In this document: in pieces, positions 55,023-63,803 of the stretch
How positions within the stretch are numbered: position 1 is the stretch's first letter
How the letters are laid out: each line of letters opens with the position of its first letter
Source of the DNA: Actinomycetospora corticicola
GTDB taxonomy: Bacteria; Actinomycetota; Actinomycetes; Mycobacteriales; Pseudonocardiaceae
Length of the DNA stretch: 64,000 nt
Direction of reading: 5' to 3'
Assembly: GCF_013409505.1 (NCBI RefSeq)
Contig: NZ_JACCBN010000001.1
Span: 5,890,001 to 5,954,000 of the forward strand
The notes under the pieces: generated by a model
Databases searched by the model: none
Seen by the model: the letters and a program-made list of their open reading frames with translations, nothing else
What the model was told of the DNA's origin: nothing
Made by a program: the position numbers and the translations under genes

Positions 55023-55462
55023 CGCACGCGGGCGGGCTCGGCCGGGGTCTCGTCGGCGCCGTCGTCGTCGCTGGGCAGGTGCAGGTCGACGACGTCGACG
55101 TTGACCTCGGTGACCTCGAGGCCGGTCATCCGCTCCACGGCGGAGATGACGTTGCGGCGCACGGAGCGCGCCAGCTCGGCGATCGCGACGCCGTACTCGA
55201 CGACGATCGTCAGGTCGACGGCGGCCTGGCGCTCGCCGACCTCGACCGAGACGCCCTGGGTGACCGACGAGCGGCTGCCGGGGATGCGCTCGGTGATGGC
55301 GCCGAAGGCGCGGGCGGCGGACCCACCGAAGCCGTACACGCCGTTCACCTCGCGGGCGGCGAGACCGGCGACCTTGGCGACGACCGCGTCGGCGATCGTG
55401 GTCTTGCCCTGGGTGCTCTCGAGCGCGCCGGTGGCCTTCGGGGTGGTGGCCGGGGTGGTCAT
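55019..55462 (-). CDS. Asp23/Gls24 family protein
   Basis: 147 residues, the most typical member of the cluster: GKTTIADAVVAKVAGLAAREVNGV, VSVEVGERQAAVDLTIVVEYG, ARSVRRNVISAVERMTGLEVTEV and VDVVDLHL. The ATG follows GAAGGAGGACACCGCG, a strong site. It begins the structural part of the cluster, 93 bases after the anti-sigma gene, a gap that could hold its own promoter. Confidence 0.9.
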   Translation of the reverse strand: MTTPATTPKATGALESTQGKTTIADAVVAKVAGLAAREVNGVYGFGGSAARAFGAITERIPGSRSSVTQGVSVEVGERQAAVDLTIVVEYGVAIAELARSVRRNVISAVERMTGLEVTEVNVDVVDLHLPSDDDGADETPAEPARVR

Positions 55463-55555
55463 CGCGGTGTCCTCCTTCGCGTCGACGGGGGCCGCCCCGG
55501 GTGGGCGGCCCTGCCCGTCGAACTCAGTGGTGAGACACCTGGTCGCGCACGATCC

Positions 55556-56293
55556 TCACGCACCTTTCGAGTGAGCTGGCTCTCCCGCCGGATCCCGGGG
55601 CATCAGGACCTCGTCGATGACGACGGAGACCGACACCGGCTCGAGTCCGGTGTAGGCCCGGACCCCGGCGACGACGGCGGCGCGGACCTGCTCGGCGAGC
55701 GCCACGAGGTCGCGGCCGTAGTCGGCGGCCAGCACGATCTCGATCGCGGTCGACGCCCCGGCCACCCCCGCACTCGCGCGTGGTCCACGCGCCATGTCCG
55801 CCGGTTGGGCGGCGTGCACCGAGGTCTCCGGATACTGCGGGTCCGGGTCGCCGTGACGATGCCCGGCCCGGTCGAGCTTGCCCAACGCGCCGCGCACCCC
55901 GGCCACCCGCGCGGCGTGGTGCCGCGCGATGGAGGCCACCACCCGCCCGGAGATACGGGTGTGCCCGAACCCTTCGTCGAGGCGGGCGAACTCCGGGTCC
56001 TCGCTGACCCCGCGGATGCTGGAGAGCACCGAGTCGAGCACCCCCGGCGGGGCCTGCGGCCGGTCCGCCGCCACGCTCCGCATCGGTGCCCACAGGCGGT
56101 CGAACTCGGCCAGCGCGGCCTGGCAGTGCAGACAGCCGCGCTGGTGGTCGTCCCGAGCTTCGGCGCCGTGTTCGGCGACCTGGTCGAGCAGCTGCTGCGG
56201 GTCCCGCCCGCACGGCAGCACGGACTCGGCGTCGAGCAACTCGACCGCCGACTCCGACGAGGCGGGGGTGCCCGGAGCGGGCCCGTCGGTCAT
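55556..56293 (-). CDS. Zinc-binding anti-sigma factor fused to an Asp23-like domain
   Basis: 245 residues. Residues about 46-56 carry HQRGCLHC, an H-x3-C-x2-C zinc anti-sigma motif. The middle (ARLDEGFGHTRISGRVVASIARH) is a linker, and residues about 165-235 (AIEIVLAADYGRDLVALAEQVRAAV; YTGLEPVSVSVVIDEVL) match the Asp23 fold of the neighbouring proteins. It would hold the adjacent ECF sigma factor inactive and perhaps release it through Asp23-type interactions. No membrane segment, so probably cytoplasmic. Overlaps the sigma gene (ATGA). Confidence 0.82.
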   Translation of the reverse strand: MTDGPAPGTPASSESAVELLDAESVLPCGRDPQQLLDQVAEHGAEARDDHQRGCLHCQAALAEFDRLWAPMRSVAADRPQAPPGVLDSVLSSIRGVSEDPEFARLDEGFGHTRISGRVVASIARHHAARVAGVRGALGKLDRAGHRHGDPDPQYPETSVHAAQPADMARGPRASAGVAGASTAIEIVLAADYGRDLVALAEQVRAAVVAGVRAYTGLEPVSVSVVIDEVLMPRDPAGEPAHSKGA

Positions 56294-56940
56294 GACCAGC
56301 TCCTCATCGACTTGACCAGCTGCGCGCGGCCGCGCGCCAGCCGGCCGCGGACGGTGGCCTCGGGGACCTTGAGCACCGCGGCGGCCTGGGCGTAGCTCAA
56401 CCCCTCGAGCTGGATCAGCACGAGTGCGACCCGGAGTTCCTCGGGCATGTCGGCCAGCGCGGCGATCCCGGCCTCCAACTCCTGGCCGGCGACCACCCGG
56501 GCCTCCGGGCCGGGCGCGGTGGGGTGGGTGGCCTCGGTGAGCTCCTCGGTACGCCGCCGGCGCCGCCTCAGGTTCAGACACCGGTTGACCACCACCCGGT
56601 AGAGCCAGGTGGTGAACGCGGCGCTGCCGGTGAAGCTCGACAGGCCGGTCCAGAGCTGGATGGCGATGTCCTGGGTGACGTCGTCGGCGTCGGCGGGGTC
56701 GGCCAGCACCCGCAACGCGATCCGGTAGATCCGGTCGCGGTGACGGCGCAGCAGCTCCTCGTAGGCCTCGACGTCCCCGGCGACCACGCGACCGACCAGC
56801 CACCGGTCGACGTCCGGGTCGTCCCCGGGCCCGCGCGGGGCGGGCCTGGTCGAGGCGGCGCTGCCCGCGGCGGCGCCGGCAGGGGGCGCGTCCGGTGGGG
56901 GATCCGGATCGAGCAGGGACGCCTCCACCCGGTCCACCAT
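56290..56940 (-). CDS. ECF-type RNA polymerase sigma factor
   Basis: 216 residues. Region 2: DVEAYEELLRRHRDRIYRIAL, DADDVTQDIAIQLWTGL and FTTWLYRVVVNRCLNLRRR. Region 4: MPEELRVALVLIQLEGLSYAQ and AAVLKVPEATVRGRLARGRAQ. The N-terminal 50 residues are Pro/Ala-rich. It probably transcribes the Asp23 cluster that follows. Coupled by overlap to its anti-sigma factor, the usual arrangement for stoichiometric control. Confidence 0.92.
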   Translation of the reverse strand: MVDRVEASLLDPDPPPDAPPAGAAAGSAASTRPAPRGPGDDPDVDRWLVGRVVAGDVEAYEELLRRHRDRIYRIALRVLADPADADDVTQDIAIQLWTGLSSFTGSAAFTTWLYRVVVNRCLNLRRRRRRTEELTEATHPTAPGPEARVVAGQELEAGIAALADMPEELRVALVLIQLEGLSYAQAAAVLKVPEATVRGRLARGRAQLVKSMRSWS

Positions 56941-57140
56941 GACCTTCCACTGGGTCGTGACCCGCTGCCCGAGCCACGCCTCAGCAATCCAGTACCCGGA
57001 TGGTTGAACGCTCTCCCATTGCGTGCCACCGATCACACGGCCGGGTGAGAACGACTGGGCCGTCCGTGGTGATCGGCGCGTGCACCGGGTCGCGGCGGGG
57101 CGCCGAGCGCCCGGTCCCGACGGACGGGACCCGGACACAG

Positions 57141-57175
57141 ATCGGCGCCGGACCCGTGTCGGGTCCGGCGCCGAT
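57141..57175. terminator. Perfect 15-bp hairpin terminator
   Basis: ATCGGCGCCGGACCC and GGGTCCGGCGCCGAT around GTGTC, 14 bases after the DUF2188 gene and in the 248-bp gap before the sigma gene. The rest of the gap holds no gene I can support. Confidence 0.88.
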
Positions 57176-57188
57176 CGGAGCATCGTCG

Positions 57189-58079
57189 TCAGCGGTTCGC
57201 GAGCTTGCGCGCTCCGCGCTCGGCCTGGGCGCTGCCGCGGGCCGCCCCGAGGCCGACGAGCCGCAGGCCGCCGGTCGCCACCGCGCCGACGACCCGACCG
57301 GTCACGCGCACCGGGTTCAGGAGCACCGCGAGCCGGTCGAACGGCGTCGCGGCCGCCTCCGTGGCGGCGTGGATGGCGTTCCCGGTGCGGTCGGCGACCG
57401 AGTCGAGCTCGCGCTGCGCCCGCTGTCCCTCGCGTGCGGCGCGGTCGGTGGCGTCCACCAGCCGCTCGCCGGCGTCCTCGGCGGTCTCCCCGACGACGGA
57501 CGCGGCACGGCGGCCGAGGCCCCGGGCCTCCCCGGCGATCTGACGGCCGGTGCGGTCGGCCTGGTCGGCGACCTGGCGGCCGGTCGTCTGCGCGATCGAC
57601 GAGACGTCGCGGGCGGCGGAGCGGGCCGACTTGGTGCCGGAGCGGACCTCCTCGACCTCCTGCGCCACCCCGTCGGCGGCGGCGGCCGCGGTGGCGGCGA
57701 CCTTCTCGGCGCCGTCCTGGGCCTGCCCGGCGGTCTTCTTCCCGACCGTCCTCGCGTCGGCCGAGATCTCCTCCGCGTCCTCCTTGACGGCCTTGCCGGC
57801 CGCCTTCGCCGTCTCCTTGCCCTTCTTGCCGGTCACGGCGGTGGCGAGCTCGGTGGCGATCGCGCCGGCGTCGTCGGCGGCCCGCTCGACGGTGCGCCGC
57901 TCGACCTCCTTGCCGTCCAGGTCGTGGACGATGACGGCCCCGCCGCCGTCGTTGGCCACGATCTCGACCGCGCGGGCGATCGCCTCCGCCTGGACCGCGA
58001 GCACGGCGCTCGCCCGGCTGGCGTCGGTCTTCTCGACGGCCCAGCCGTCGTCCACCGCGCGTACGTGTCGATCCGACAT
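57189..58079 (-). CDS. DUF2188 protein with a long LEA-like helical tail
   Basis: 296 residues. Residues 1-62 are a DUF2188 domain (DGWAVEKTDASRASAVLAVQ, AEAIARAVEIVANDGGGAVI). The following 200 residues are Lys/Ala/Glu-rich repeats (TGKKGKETAKAAGKAVKED; AEKVAATAAAAADGVAQEVE) that resemble late-embryogenesis-abundant or apolipoprotein-like amphipathic helices. A possible desiccation or membrane-protection role is inferred from this composition only. GGGAGGACAACC precedes the ATG. Confidence 0.78.
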   Translation of the reverse strand: MSDRHVRAVDDGWAVEKTDASRASAVLAVQAEAIARAVEIVANDGGGAVIVHDLDGKEVERRTVERAADDAGAIATELATAVTGKKGKETAKAAGKAVKEDAEEISADARTVGKKTAGQAQDGAEKVAATAAAAADGVAQEVEEVRSGTKSARSAARDVSSIAQTTGRQVADQADRTGRQIAGEARGLGRRAASVVGETAEDAGERLVDATDRAAREGQRAQRELDSVADRTGNAIHAATEAAATPFDRLAVLLNPVRVTGRVVGAVATGGLRLVGLGAARGSAQAERGARKLANR

Positions 58080-58258
58080 GGTTGTCCTCCCGTGTGTTCG
58101 AGTGGCTCGTCGTCCGCCTCGTGTCCGGCGCATGACCCGGACGGACTCCACGAGGCGATTTCCCCCTACGACACGCCGGGCGCCGGATCGTCATCGACGT
58201 GTCGCGTGAGCCCCGACACACCGCAGTCCGGGCGAAGCATCCGTCGTCGGGACCGCGG

Positions 58259-59245
58259 TCAGCCCGGCGCGGGCTCGAGGTCCGCGTGGGCGGCGATGCG
58301 GGCGGCCTGCTCGCGGACGCTGCGGTGGCCGGGCTCGGTGCCGTCGAGGAACTCGACGAGCAGCGCGGTGAACCGGGCCGGGTCGTCCGCGTGCGGGAAG
58401 TGTCCGGCGCCCTCGAACAGCTCGAGCCGGCTCCCCGGGATCAGGGTGTGCGCCCGGTGGCCGTGCGCCACGGGGATCATGGAGTCGGCCGTGCCCCAGA
58501 CGATGAGGGTCGGCAGGCCCTCGGTGAGGTAGAGCCGCTCCGTCGCGCGCACCCGTTGTCCGCCCGGGTCGAGGACGCTGCGGGCGGTGTGCAGGAACGC
58601 CCGGCGGTGGTCCGGATCGGCGAGCGAGGCGAACGCCCGGGCCGACTCGCCGACCGAGCCCCGCAGCAGGCCGAGCCCGGGCAGCGTGTGCACGGCCCGG
58701 TCGATCCCGGCGGCGACCTGACGGTTCGCGAGGACGGGCAGCACCCACTCGGCGCCGGGGAGGGTCGCGGCGCGCAGGACCGGGCTCACCTCACGCCCGA
58801 GGCCGCCGGACGCGACCAGCACGAGCCGGTCGCAGTGCTCGGGGAACTGCAGCACGAACTGCTGCACCACCCCGCCGCCGAGCGAGTGCCCGACGACCGC
58901 CGCGTGGTCGTAGCCGAGGACCGCGAGCAGGTCGCGCAGGCCGGTGGCGTAGCCGCCCAGCGAGTAGTCGGCCCATGGCGCGGAGGACGACCCGTGACCC
59001 ACCAGGTCGGGGACGATGACGTGCCGGCCGTCACGGCGACGGGCGAGCTCGGCGAGCACGGGACCCCAGGTCGCCGCGCTGCCCGCGATACCGTGCACGA
59101 GCAGGACGACCTCGCCGTCGGGATGGGTCCACGGCCCGTCGTGGTCGGGCCCGACGTGGTGGGCCGGGATCGACTCCCAGAACCCGACCGACTCGCCGTG
59201 CACGGTCACCGTGCGCCGGCGGGTGCGCCGGCCGTGCGTCTCCAT
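58259..59245 (-). CDS. Alpha/beta hydrolase
   Basis: 328 residues. VVLLVHGIAGSAATWGPVL gives the oxyanion HG motif, AAVVGHSLGGGVVQQF the nucleophile Ser, LPTLIVWGTADSMIPVAH the acid region, and LFEGAGHFPHADDPARF the catalytic His. Full-length esterase/lipase fold; substrate unknown. Nine bases before the ATG is GCACCCGCCGTCGGGAA, the motif also found before the gene at 37218. Confidence 0.9.
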   Translation of the reverse strand: METHGRRTRRRTVTVHGESVGFWESIPAHHVGPDHDGPWTHPDGEVVLLVHGIAGSAATWGPVLAELARRRDGRHVIVPDLVGHGSSSAPWADYSLGGYATGLRDLLAVLGYDHAAVVGHSLGGGVVQQFVLQFPEHCDRLVLVASGGLGREVSPVLRAATLPGAEWVLPVLANRQVAAGIDRAVHTLPGLGLLRGSVGESARAFASLADPDHRRAFLHTARSVLDPGGQRVRATERLYLTEGLPTLIVWGTADSMIPVAHGHRAHTLIPGSRLELFEGAGHFPHADDPARFTALLVEFLDGTEPGHRSVREQAARIAAHADLEPAPG

Positions 59246-59325
59246 GGAACGGGTTTCCCGACGGCGGGTGCCCGGGCACGTGACGCCGACGACCCGGCCG
59301 GATGTGGCCGGGGGATCATCGGGGG

Positions 59326-59973
59326 ATGACCCGCGTCGAGGAGCAGCGTCCCGTGGTGCCCCGGGTGCTCGCGATCCTCGGTGTTGCGGTCCTCGGCGCG
59401 GCGCTCGGCGTCGGGGTGGTGCTCGCGGCCTCCTCCGCCGGGCTGCGGCCCTGGCGCTATCCCGGTCTGTCCCCGCTGGTCACGGTGTCCTACGCGCTGG
59501 TCGGCACGCTGCTCGGAGCGCTCTGCTGGTACCTCGTGCGCCGGCGGGCCCGGCGTCCACGCGCGGTCCTGACGTGGTCGGTCGCCGCGGTCACCGTCGT
59601 GTCCCTGGGCGCCGACGTGGTCGCCGCTCTGAGCAGCCGGCTGCTCGTCGGCCTCCTCTCCGCGGTGGCGCACGTGGTGGTGATCGCGACGACGGTGGCC
59701 GTGCTCGGCTGGGCCCTGCCCGTGCCGCCCGACGACCGGGCGCGGGAGGTGCCGCCCGGCCGCTCCTCGCTCTCCCCGGCCCGACGTCGGGTCCTCGCCG
59801 TGCTCCTCGTCGTCGCGGCGGGGGTGTGGGTGGTGGTCAACAAGGCCGTCGAGGGCCCGACCCTGCTCGTGATCACCACGCGCCACGGGCTCACGGTGGC
59901 CGACCTGTTCTCGATCGCGGCGCTGGTCGCCGCGGGCCACCTGCTGCGACGCGGTGACGAGAGAGACGGCTGA
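59326..59973 (+). CDS. DUF6069-like membrane protein
   Basis: 215 residues with four hydrophobic segments in the first 135 (VLAILGVAVLGAALGVGVV; LVTVSYALVGTLLGALCWYL; LTWSVAAVTVVSLGADVV; AVAHVVVIATTVAVLGWAL), a charged loop, then two more near the end. The first half has the DUF6069 pattern. Unknown function. Followed after 29 bases by the YrhK-like gene. Confidence 0.68.
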   Translation: MTRVEEQRPVVPRVLAILGVAVLGAALGVGVVLAASSAGLRPWRYPGLSPLVTVSYALVGTLLGALCWYLVRRRARRPRAVLTWSVAAVTVVSLGADVVAALSSRLLVGLLSAVAHVVVIATTVAVLGWALPVPPDDRAREVPPGRSSLSPARRRVLAVLLVVAAGVWVVVNKAVEGPTLLVITTRHGLTVADLFSIAALVAAGHLLRRGDERDG

Positions 59974-60002
59974 CCGACGGCCCGGGCGGGAACTCGGCCG
60001 TC

Positions 60003-60302
60003 ATGCCGCCGACGGACACCCCGCACCCGCTCGTCCTCACCCTCGGAGATCGTGAGCTGGTCATCCGACGGCGCTACCAGGCGCTGTCGATCGTCAACGA
60101 CATCCTCGTCGCGATCTGGTTCCTGGTCGGCAGCATCATGTTCTTCTCCGAATCCTGGACCTACACCGGGACGTGGTTCTTCGTGATCGGCAGCGTCGAG
60201 CTGCTCATCCGTCCCGTGATCCGGCTGGCCCGGCAGATCCACCTGCAGCGCCTCCCGGGCGGGCAGGGTCGCCGCGCGACCGAGTCCGAGCACGACTTCT
60301 GA
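60003..60302 (+). CDS. YrhK-domain small membrane protein
   Basis: 99 residues: VLTLGDRELVIRRRYQALSIVNDILVAIWF, then FSESWTYTGTWFFVIGSVEL. The order of a polar beta start, a first helix, the SES/TGTW loop and a second helix is that of YrhK. Function unknown. It ends five bases before the glycosyltransferase start. Confidence 0.85.
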   Translation: MPPTDTPHPLVLTLGDRELVIRRRYQALSIVNDILVAIWFLVGSIMFFSESWTYTGTWFFVIGSVELLIRPVIRLARQIHLQRLPGGQGRRATESEHDF

Positions 60303-60306
60303 CCGC

Positions 60307-61395
60307 GTGCGGACCCTGCGGATCGTCCCGCACCTGCGCAGCTCCGTCGTCGAGGAGATGCCTCCGGACCAGGCGCTGCTGTTCACCTCGGAACGCGACG
60401 ACACCGACGTCTCTCTCTACGCGCACCGCGACGTGCGGCCGTTCTCCTGGCCCGCGCTGGTGCGCGCCCTGCGCGACCCGGAGCTCGAGCTCCTCGAGGT
60501 CGCCGAGCCCCTCTGGACCGCGGAGTGGGTCCGGGCGCTGCGCTACGCCGTGCTCGCCCGGCTCCTGCGACCCCGCTTCCCCCGGTCCCGACGCCGGGTC
60601 GCGGTCGCCACCTACGCCATCGAGAACCTCGACGCCCACGACCGGCTCCGCCGGTTCCCGGACCGGCCCCTCCTCGGGCCCGTCGTGTCCCGGCTCCGGC
60701 TCCTCGCGACGGGGGCCTCGATGCTGCTGCTCGACGCGGTCGTCTTCGGGACGACGGGCGCGGCGGAGAACCATCGCCGGGCCTTCGGGTGGGCGCTCCG
60801 GCGGACCCGGCACGCCGTCCTCCCGCCGCGCTTGGGTCCGTGCAGCGTGTGCGGACCGGTGGACGGCGCCGGCGAGCGCGAGCCCACGGTGCTGTTCCTC
60901 GGGACGCCGAGCGAGCGGAAGGGCTTCGGCTCGCTGATGGCGGCGTGGGAGCTCAGCGGCGCGACGGACCGGGGCTGGCGGCTGCTGGTCGCGGACCCGG
61001 AGGGCGCGCGCGAGCACGACGGTCTGCCGACGGGCGTCACGGTGCGGGTCGCCCCACCGCGCGCCGAGGTGCACGCCCTCCTGCGCACCGCCGCCGTCGT
61101 CGCCATGCCGTCGGTGCGGCGGCCGGGGTGGCGGGAGCAGATCGGGCTGCCGCTGGTGGAGGGGCTCGCCCACGGCTGCCGGGTGGTCACCACCACCGAG
61201 ACCGGCCTCGCTCCCGACCTCGGCGACCACCCGCAGGTGGTGCTCACCGCCCCCGGTGACGTCGACGACCTCGCCGACGGGCTGCGCCGCGCCATGGCGC
61301 CGGCCCCGGCCGGGATGTCCGCCTACTCCGGGCACACGAAGGGCGACGTCGTCGCGTGGTGGCTCGACGCCGTGGGGGCGCGCAGGGGGACGTGA
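60307..61395 (+). CDS. Glycosyltransferase, GT4-like (GT-B fold)
   Basis: 362 residues from GTG. The C-terminal half is recognisable: TVLFLGTPSERKGFGSLMAAW (donor-site start), VRVAPPRAEVHALLRTAAVVAMPS and EQIGLPLVEGLAHGCRVVTT (the E-x7-E type donor motif). The N-terminal half is divergent. Donor and acceptor unknown. Close spacing to the YrhK-like gene suggests one transcript. Confidence 0.82.
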   Translation: MRTLRIVPHLRSSVVEEMPPDQALLFTSERDDTDVSLYAHRDVRPFSWPALVRALRDPELELLEVAEPLWTAEWVRALRYAVLARLLRPRFPRSRRRVAVATYAIENLDAHDRLRRFPDRPLLGPVVSRLRLLATGASMLLLDAVVFGTTGAAENHRRAFGWALRRTRHAVLPPRLGPCSVCGPVDGAGEREPTVLFLGTPSERKGFGSLMAAWELSGATDRGWRLLVADPEGAREHDGLPTGVTVRVAPPRAEVHALLRTAAVVAMPSVRRPGWREQIGLPLVEGLAHGCRVVTTTETGLAPDLGDHPQVVLTAPGDVDDLADGLRRAMAPAPAGMSAYSGHTKGDVVAWWLDAVGARRGT

Positions 61396-61431
61396 ACGCC
61401 GTCCCGACGACGGGCCGGGGATGCTGCGCGG

Positions 61432-62148
61432 GTGCCTCCCGACGCCGCACCCCTCCGCTCCCGCCGTGCCGCGCTGGGCGTCCTCGCCGCCGGCCTCGCC
61501 GTGCCGGCCCTCGCCGCCTGCTCCTCGGGGCACCACCACGCCGAGGCCGCCGTCGCGTCGGCGACCGTGGGCGCACCCCGCCCCGGGACGACGATCATGA
61601 TCGTGCGGCACGCCGAGAAGCCGGCCGGGTCGACGAAGGGCGTCGATGCCGACGGCTCCGCGGACGAGGAGGGCCTGACCGCCCGGGGCTGGTCGCGGGC
61701 CGGTGCCCTCGCCACGCTGTTCGCCCCGCTCGTCGGCCCGGTCCGGGCGGGCCTCGTGCGGCCGACCGCCCTGCTGGCGTCGGACCCGGGGAGCGACGGC
61801 AGCCGCCGTCCGGAACAGACCCTCACCGAGGTCTCGGCCACCCTGCGGCTGCCGGTGTCCGCGACGATCCGGAAGTCCGACCACGCCGGGATCGCCGCCG
61901 CCCTCGTGGCCGCCGGTGGCGCGCCGTTGGTCGCGTGGCAGCACCAGGACATCCCGGGGATCGTCGCCGCGCTCGGGACGGTCGCGCCCACCCCGCCCGC
62001 GGTGTGGCCGGGGGACCGGTTCGACGTCGTGTGGATCCTCCGGGCGCAGGGCGACGGCTGGTCGTTCACCCAGGTCCCGCAGCTCCTGCTCGCCGGGGAC
62101 TCGCCGGAGCCGATCACGACGGCGGGCCCCGGGGGCGACGACGACTGA
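61432..62148 (+). CDS. Tat-exported lipoprotein with histidine-phosphatase-like domain
   Basis: 238 residues from GTG. RSRRAALGVLAAGLAVPALAAC combines a twin-arginine start (SRRAAL) and a lipobox (LAAC), so export by Tat and lipid anchoring are likely. TTIMIVRHAEKPAG is the phosphoglycerate-mutase-like RHG-type site in its RHAEKP variant, and LLASDPGSDGSRRPEQTL the second segment. The usual late His-containing motif is poorly conserved, so catalytic activity is uncertain. Confidence 0.75.
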   Translation: MPPDAAPLRSRRAALGVLAAGLAVPALAACSSGHHHAEAAVASATVGAPRPGTTIMIVRHAEKPAGSTKGVDADGSADEEGLTARGWSRAGALATLFAPLVGPVRAGLVRPTALLASDPGSDGSRRPEQTLTEVSATLRLPVSATIRKSDHAGIAAALVAAGGAPLVAWQHQDIPGIVAALGTVAPTPPAVWPGDRFDVVWILRAQGDGWSFTQVPQLLLAGDSPEPITTAGPGGDDD

Positions 62149-62403
62149 TCACTGGTCGGGGGGCGGGTCTTCGGAGCGCTCGGACTGCTCGGGCCGTTCG
62201 GGTCGCTCGCCCTCGTAGAGCCGGCGCAGGATCTCCTCCTCCTCGCCGACCGGTTGCCCCCGGTCGAGACGGCCCAGGACGACGCGCTGCCACACGGCCA
62301 TCACCGCGTCGTGCGTCGCCGGGCGCAGCGCGTCCTCGACGGCGTCCGACAGCTCGGGCCCGGGGCCCTGCCGCTCGGGTTCTGGTTCGGGTTCGTGGGT
62401 CAC
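62149..62403 (-). CDS. Small charged hypothetical protein
   Basis: 84 residues from GTG with GGAGGTGGGCCC upstream. Starts with Glu/Pro-rich THEPEPEPERQ, has a helical centre (LSDAVEDALRPATHDAVMAV, WQRVVLGRLD) and an acidic end. Its stop abuts the stop of the convergent phosphatase-like gene with no gap. No family recognised. Confidence 0.6.
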   Translation of the reverse strand: MTHEPEPEPERQGPGPELSDAVEDALRPATHDAVMAVWQRVVLGRLDRGQPVGEEEEILRRLYEGERPERPEQSERSEDPPPDQ

Positions 62404-62565
62404 GGGCCCACCTCCGTCGGTCTCGGACCGTCCAGCATGACCCCGTCCCGCCCCGTGGGCGAACCGATCATCCGTCGTCGGGAAGGTCCGCCCGACGGCC
62501 ACGCCCCCCGGGCCGCCGACCGCGGACTCCCGTGCAGCCGCGCCGTCCGCCGACCGAACCGCTTC

Positions 62566-62635
62566 TCAAGATCCGAACTCGTGGGGCGTGTCTTCCCGCA
62601 GCCCGGGCGCGTCGCCACGACGTTCGGGATCTTGA
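62566..62635. repeat. Dispersed repeat, family B, copy 1
   Basis: 70 bp beginning TCAAGATC and ending GATCTTGA, containing CCGAACTCGTGGGGCGTGTC and GGGCGCGTCGCCAC. It lies downstream of the DUF559 gene. The second copy, in direct orientation, is at 63713. Confidence 0.85.
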
Positions 62636-62744
62636 TGCAGAAGAACGGGTGTCGAGCGGGCACACCGCTCCGTGGCCGGCGGCCACGACGCCGGAACCGC
62701 CTCCGACGAACGCGGTCTCGACGGGGTGGTTCCCGTCGGCGTCG

Positions 62745-63668
62745 TCAGAGCCCGCTCCGGCGGCGCTCGGCCAGCGCGCCGGCGACGTTCGCGCGGAACG
62801 TCCCGGGCGACCCGGTGAGTTCGAACCAGTTCGTGCGGATCACCACCCAGCCCTGCAGCACGAGGGCGTTCTGGCGGGCGCTGTCGCGTAGGAAGGCCCG
62901 GAGATCCCGGTGGTACGCCCATCCGTCGATCTCGACGAGCACCCGGTCCTCGCGGAACGCCAGATCGAGCACCGCCCGTCCGTAGCCGGGCAGCAGCACG
63001 TCGAGATCGGCCACCCACCCGACGATCCCCGCGTCCGCCAGGACCCGGTGCGCGACCCGTTCGGCCTCGGAGCGGGCGCCGCCCCCGGCCAGGTGCAGCA
63101 ACACGGCGCACACGCCCGCGCCGCGACGCCCGGAGCTGCGCAGGTGGGCCCCGCGCAGCGCGTCGAGCCCGACCGTCCCGGCCAGCAGGACCCGGTCCAT
63201 CAGGTGCGCCCCGGCGACGAGCCCGAGGGCCGCCACCGCGGTGAGCACGGTGACGGCCTTCTTCGTCACCGCGACGCCGTGCACCACCACCCGGTCCTCG
63301 GGTGCCACCGCCCGACGCACGATCCGCACCCCCGCCCGAGGTCGCGGCTGCGCCGGGGGCGTCACCGCGATCTGCACCTCGGCCGGCGCCACGTCGGTCA
63401 TCCGCCACCAGAACGCCGCCGACCCGCCCACGAGCGTGGCGCCCGGACCGACCGAGAGCATCGCCGCGCGGATCCGGGACCGCGGGGTGTCGGCGTGCTT
63501 GGCCGACCGCAGCACCCCCGACGTCACGCGCACCCACTCCCCGCGTGCCACCCGGGCGGCGATCATCGTTCGGCTGTACCCGGCCTCCTTCGCCTGCTCG
63601 ACGGCGAACACCCCGTCCTGGTCCCGGATCCGGTCCCACAACCACGCCGCACCACGTCCGCTCTCCAC
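62745..63668 (-). CDS. DUF559-domain protein (Vsr-like endonuclease fold) with N-terminal AbiEi-like helical domain
   Basis: 307 residues if it starts at GTG 63668. The N-terminus (DRIRDQDGVFAVEQAKEAGY, SRTMIAARVARGEWVRVTSG) is a winged-helix of the AbiEi antitoxin kind; the C-terminus (YGRAVLDLAFREDRVLVEID, GWAYHRDLRAFLRDSARQNAL, VVIRTNWFELT) is DUF559, related to Vsr and restriction-like nucleases with E-x-D residues. Such proteins are abundant in actinobacteria; function unknown. The gene is bracketed by two copies of repeat family B. Confidence 0.82.
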   Translation of the reverse strand: MESGRGAAWLWDRIRDQDGVFAVEQAKEAGYSRTMIAARVARGEWVRVTSGVLRSAKHADTPRSRIRAAMLSVGPGATLVGGSAAFWWRMTDVAPAEVQIAVTPPAQPRPRAGVRIVRRAVAPEDRVVVHGVAVTKKAVTVLTAVAALGLVAGAHLMDRVLLAGTVGLDALRGAHLRSSGRRGAGVCAVLLHLAGGGARSEAERVAHRVLADAGIVGWVADLDVLLPGYGRAVLDLAFREDRVLVEIDGWAYHRDLRAFLRDSARQNALVLQGWVVIRTNWFELTGSPGTFRANVAGALAERRRSGL

Positions 63669-63712
63669 ATGGGTTCCGACGCAGCCCGACCGTCCGCGGA
63701 CCCATGTCCGAC

Positions 63713-63780
63713 CAAGATCCGAACTCGTGGGGCGTGTCTCCTCGCAGCTCGGGCGCGTCGCCACACAGGTCGAGATCTTC
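63713..63780. repeat. Dispersed repeat, family B, copy 2
   Basis: 68 bp, CAAGATCCGAACTCGTGG to GATCTTC, about 85 percent identical to the copy at 62566 by eye. It lies 45 bases upstream of the DUF559 start. Confidence 0.85.
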
Positions 63781-63803
63781 GAACCGCCGCGCCGCCCGTC
63801 GTC

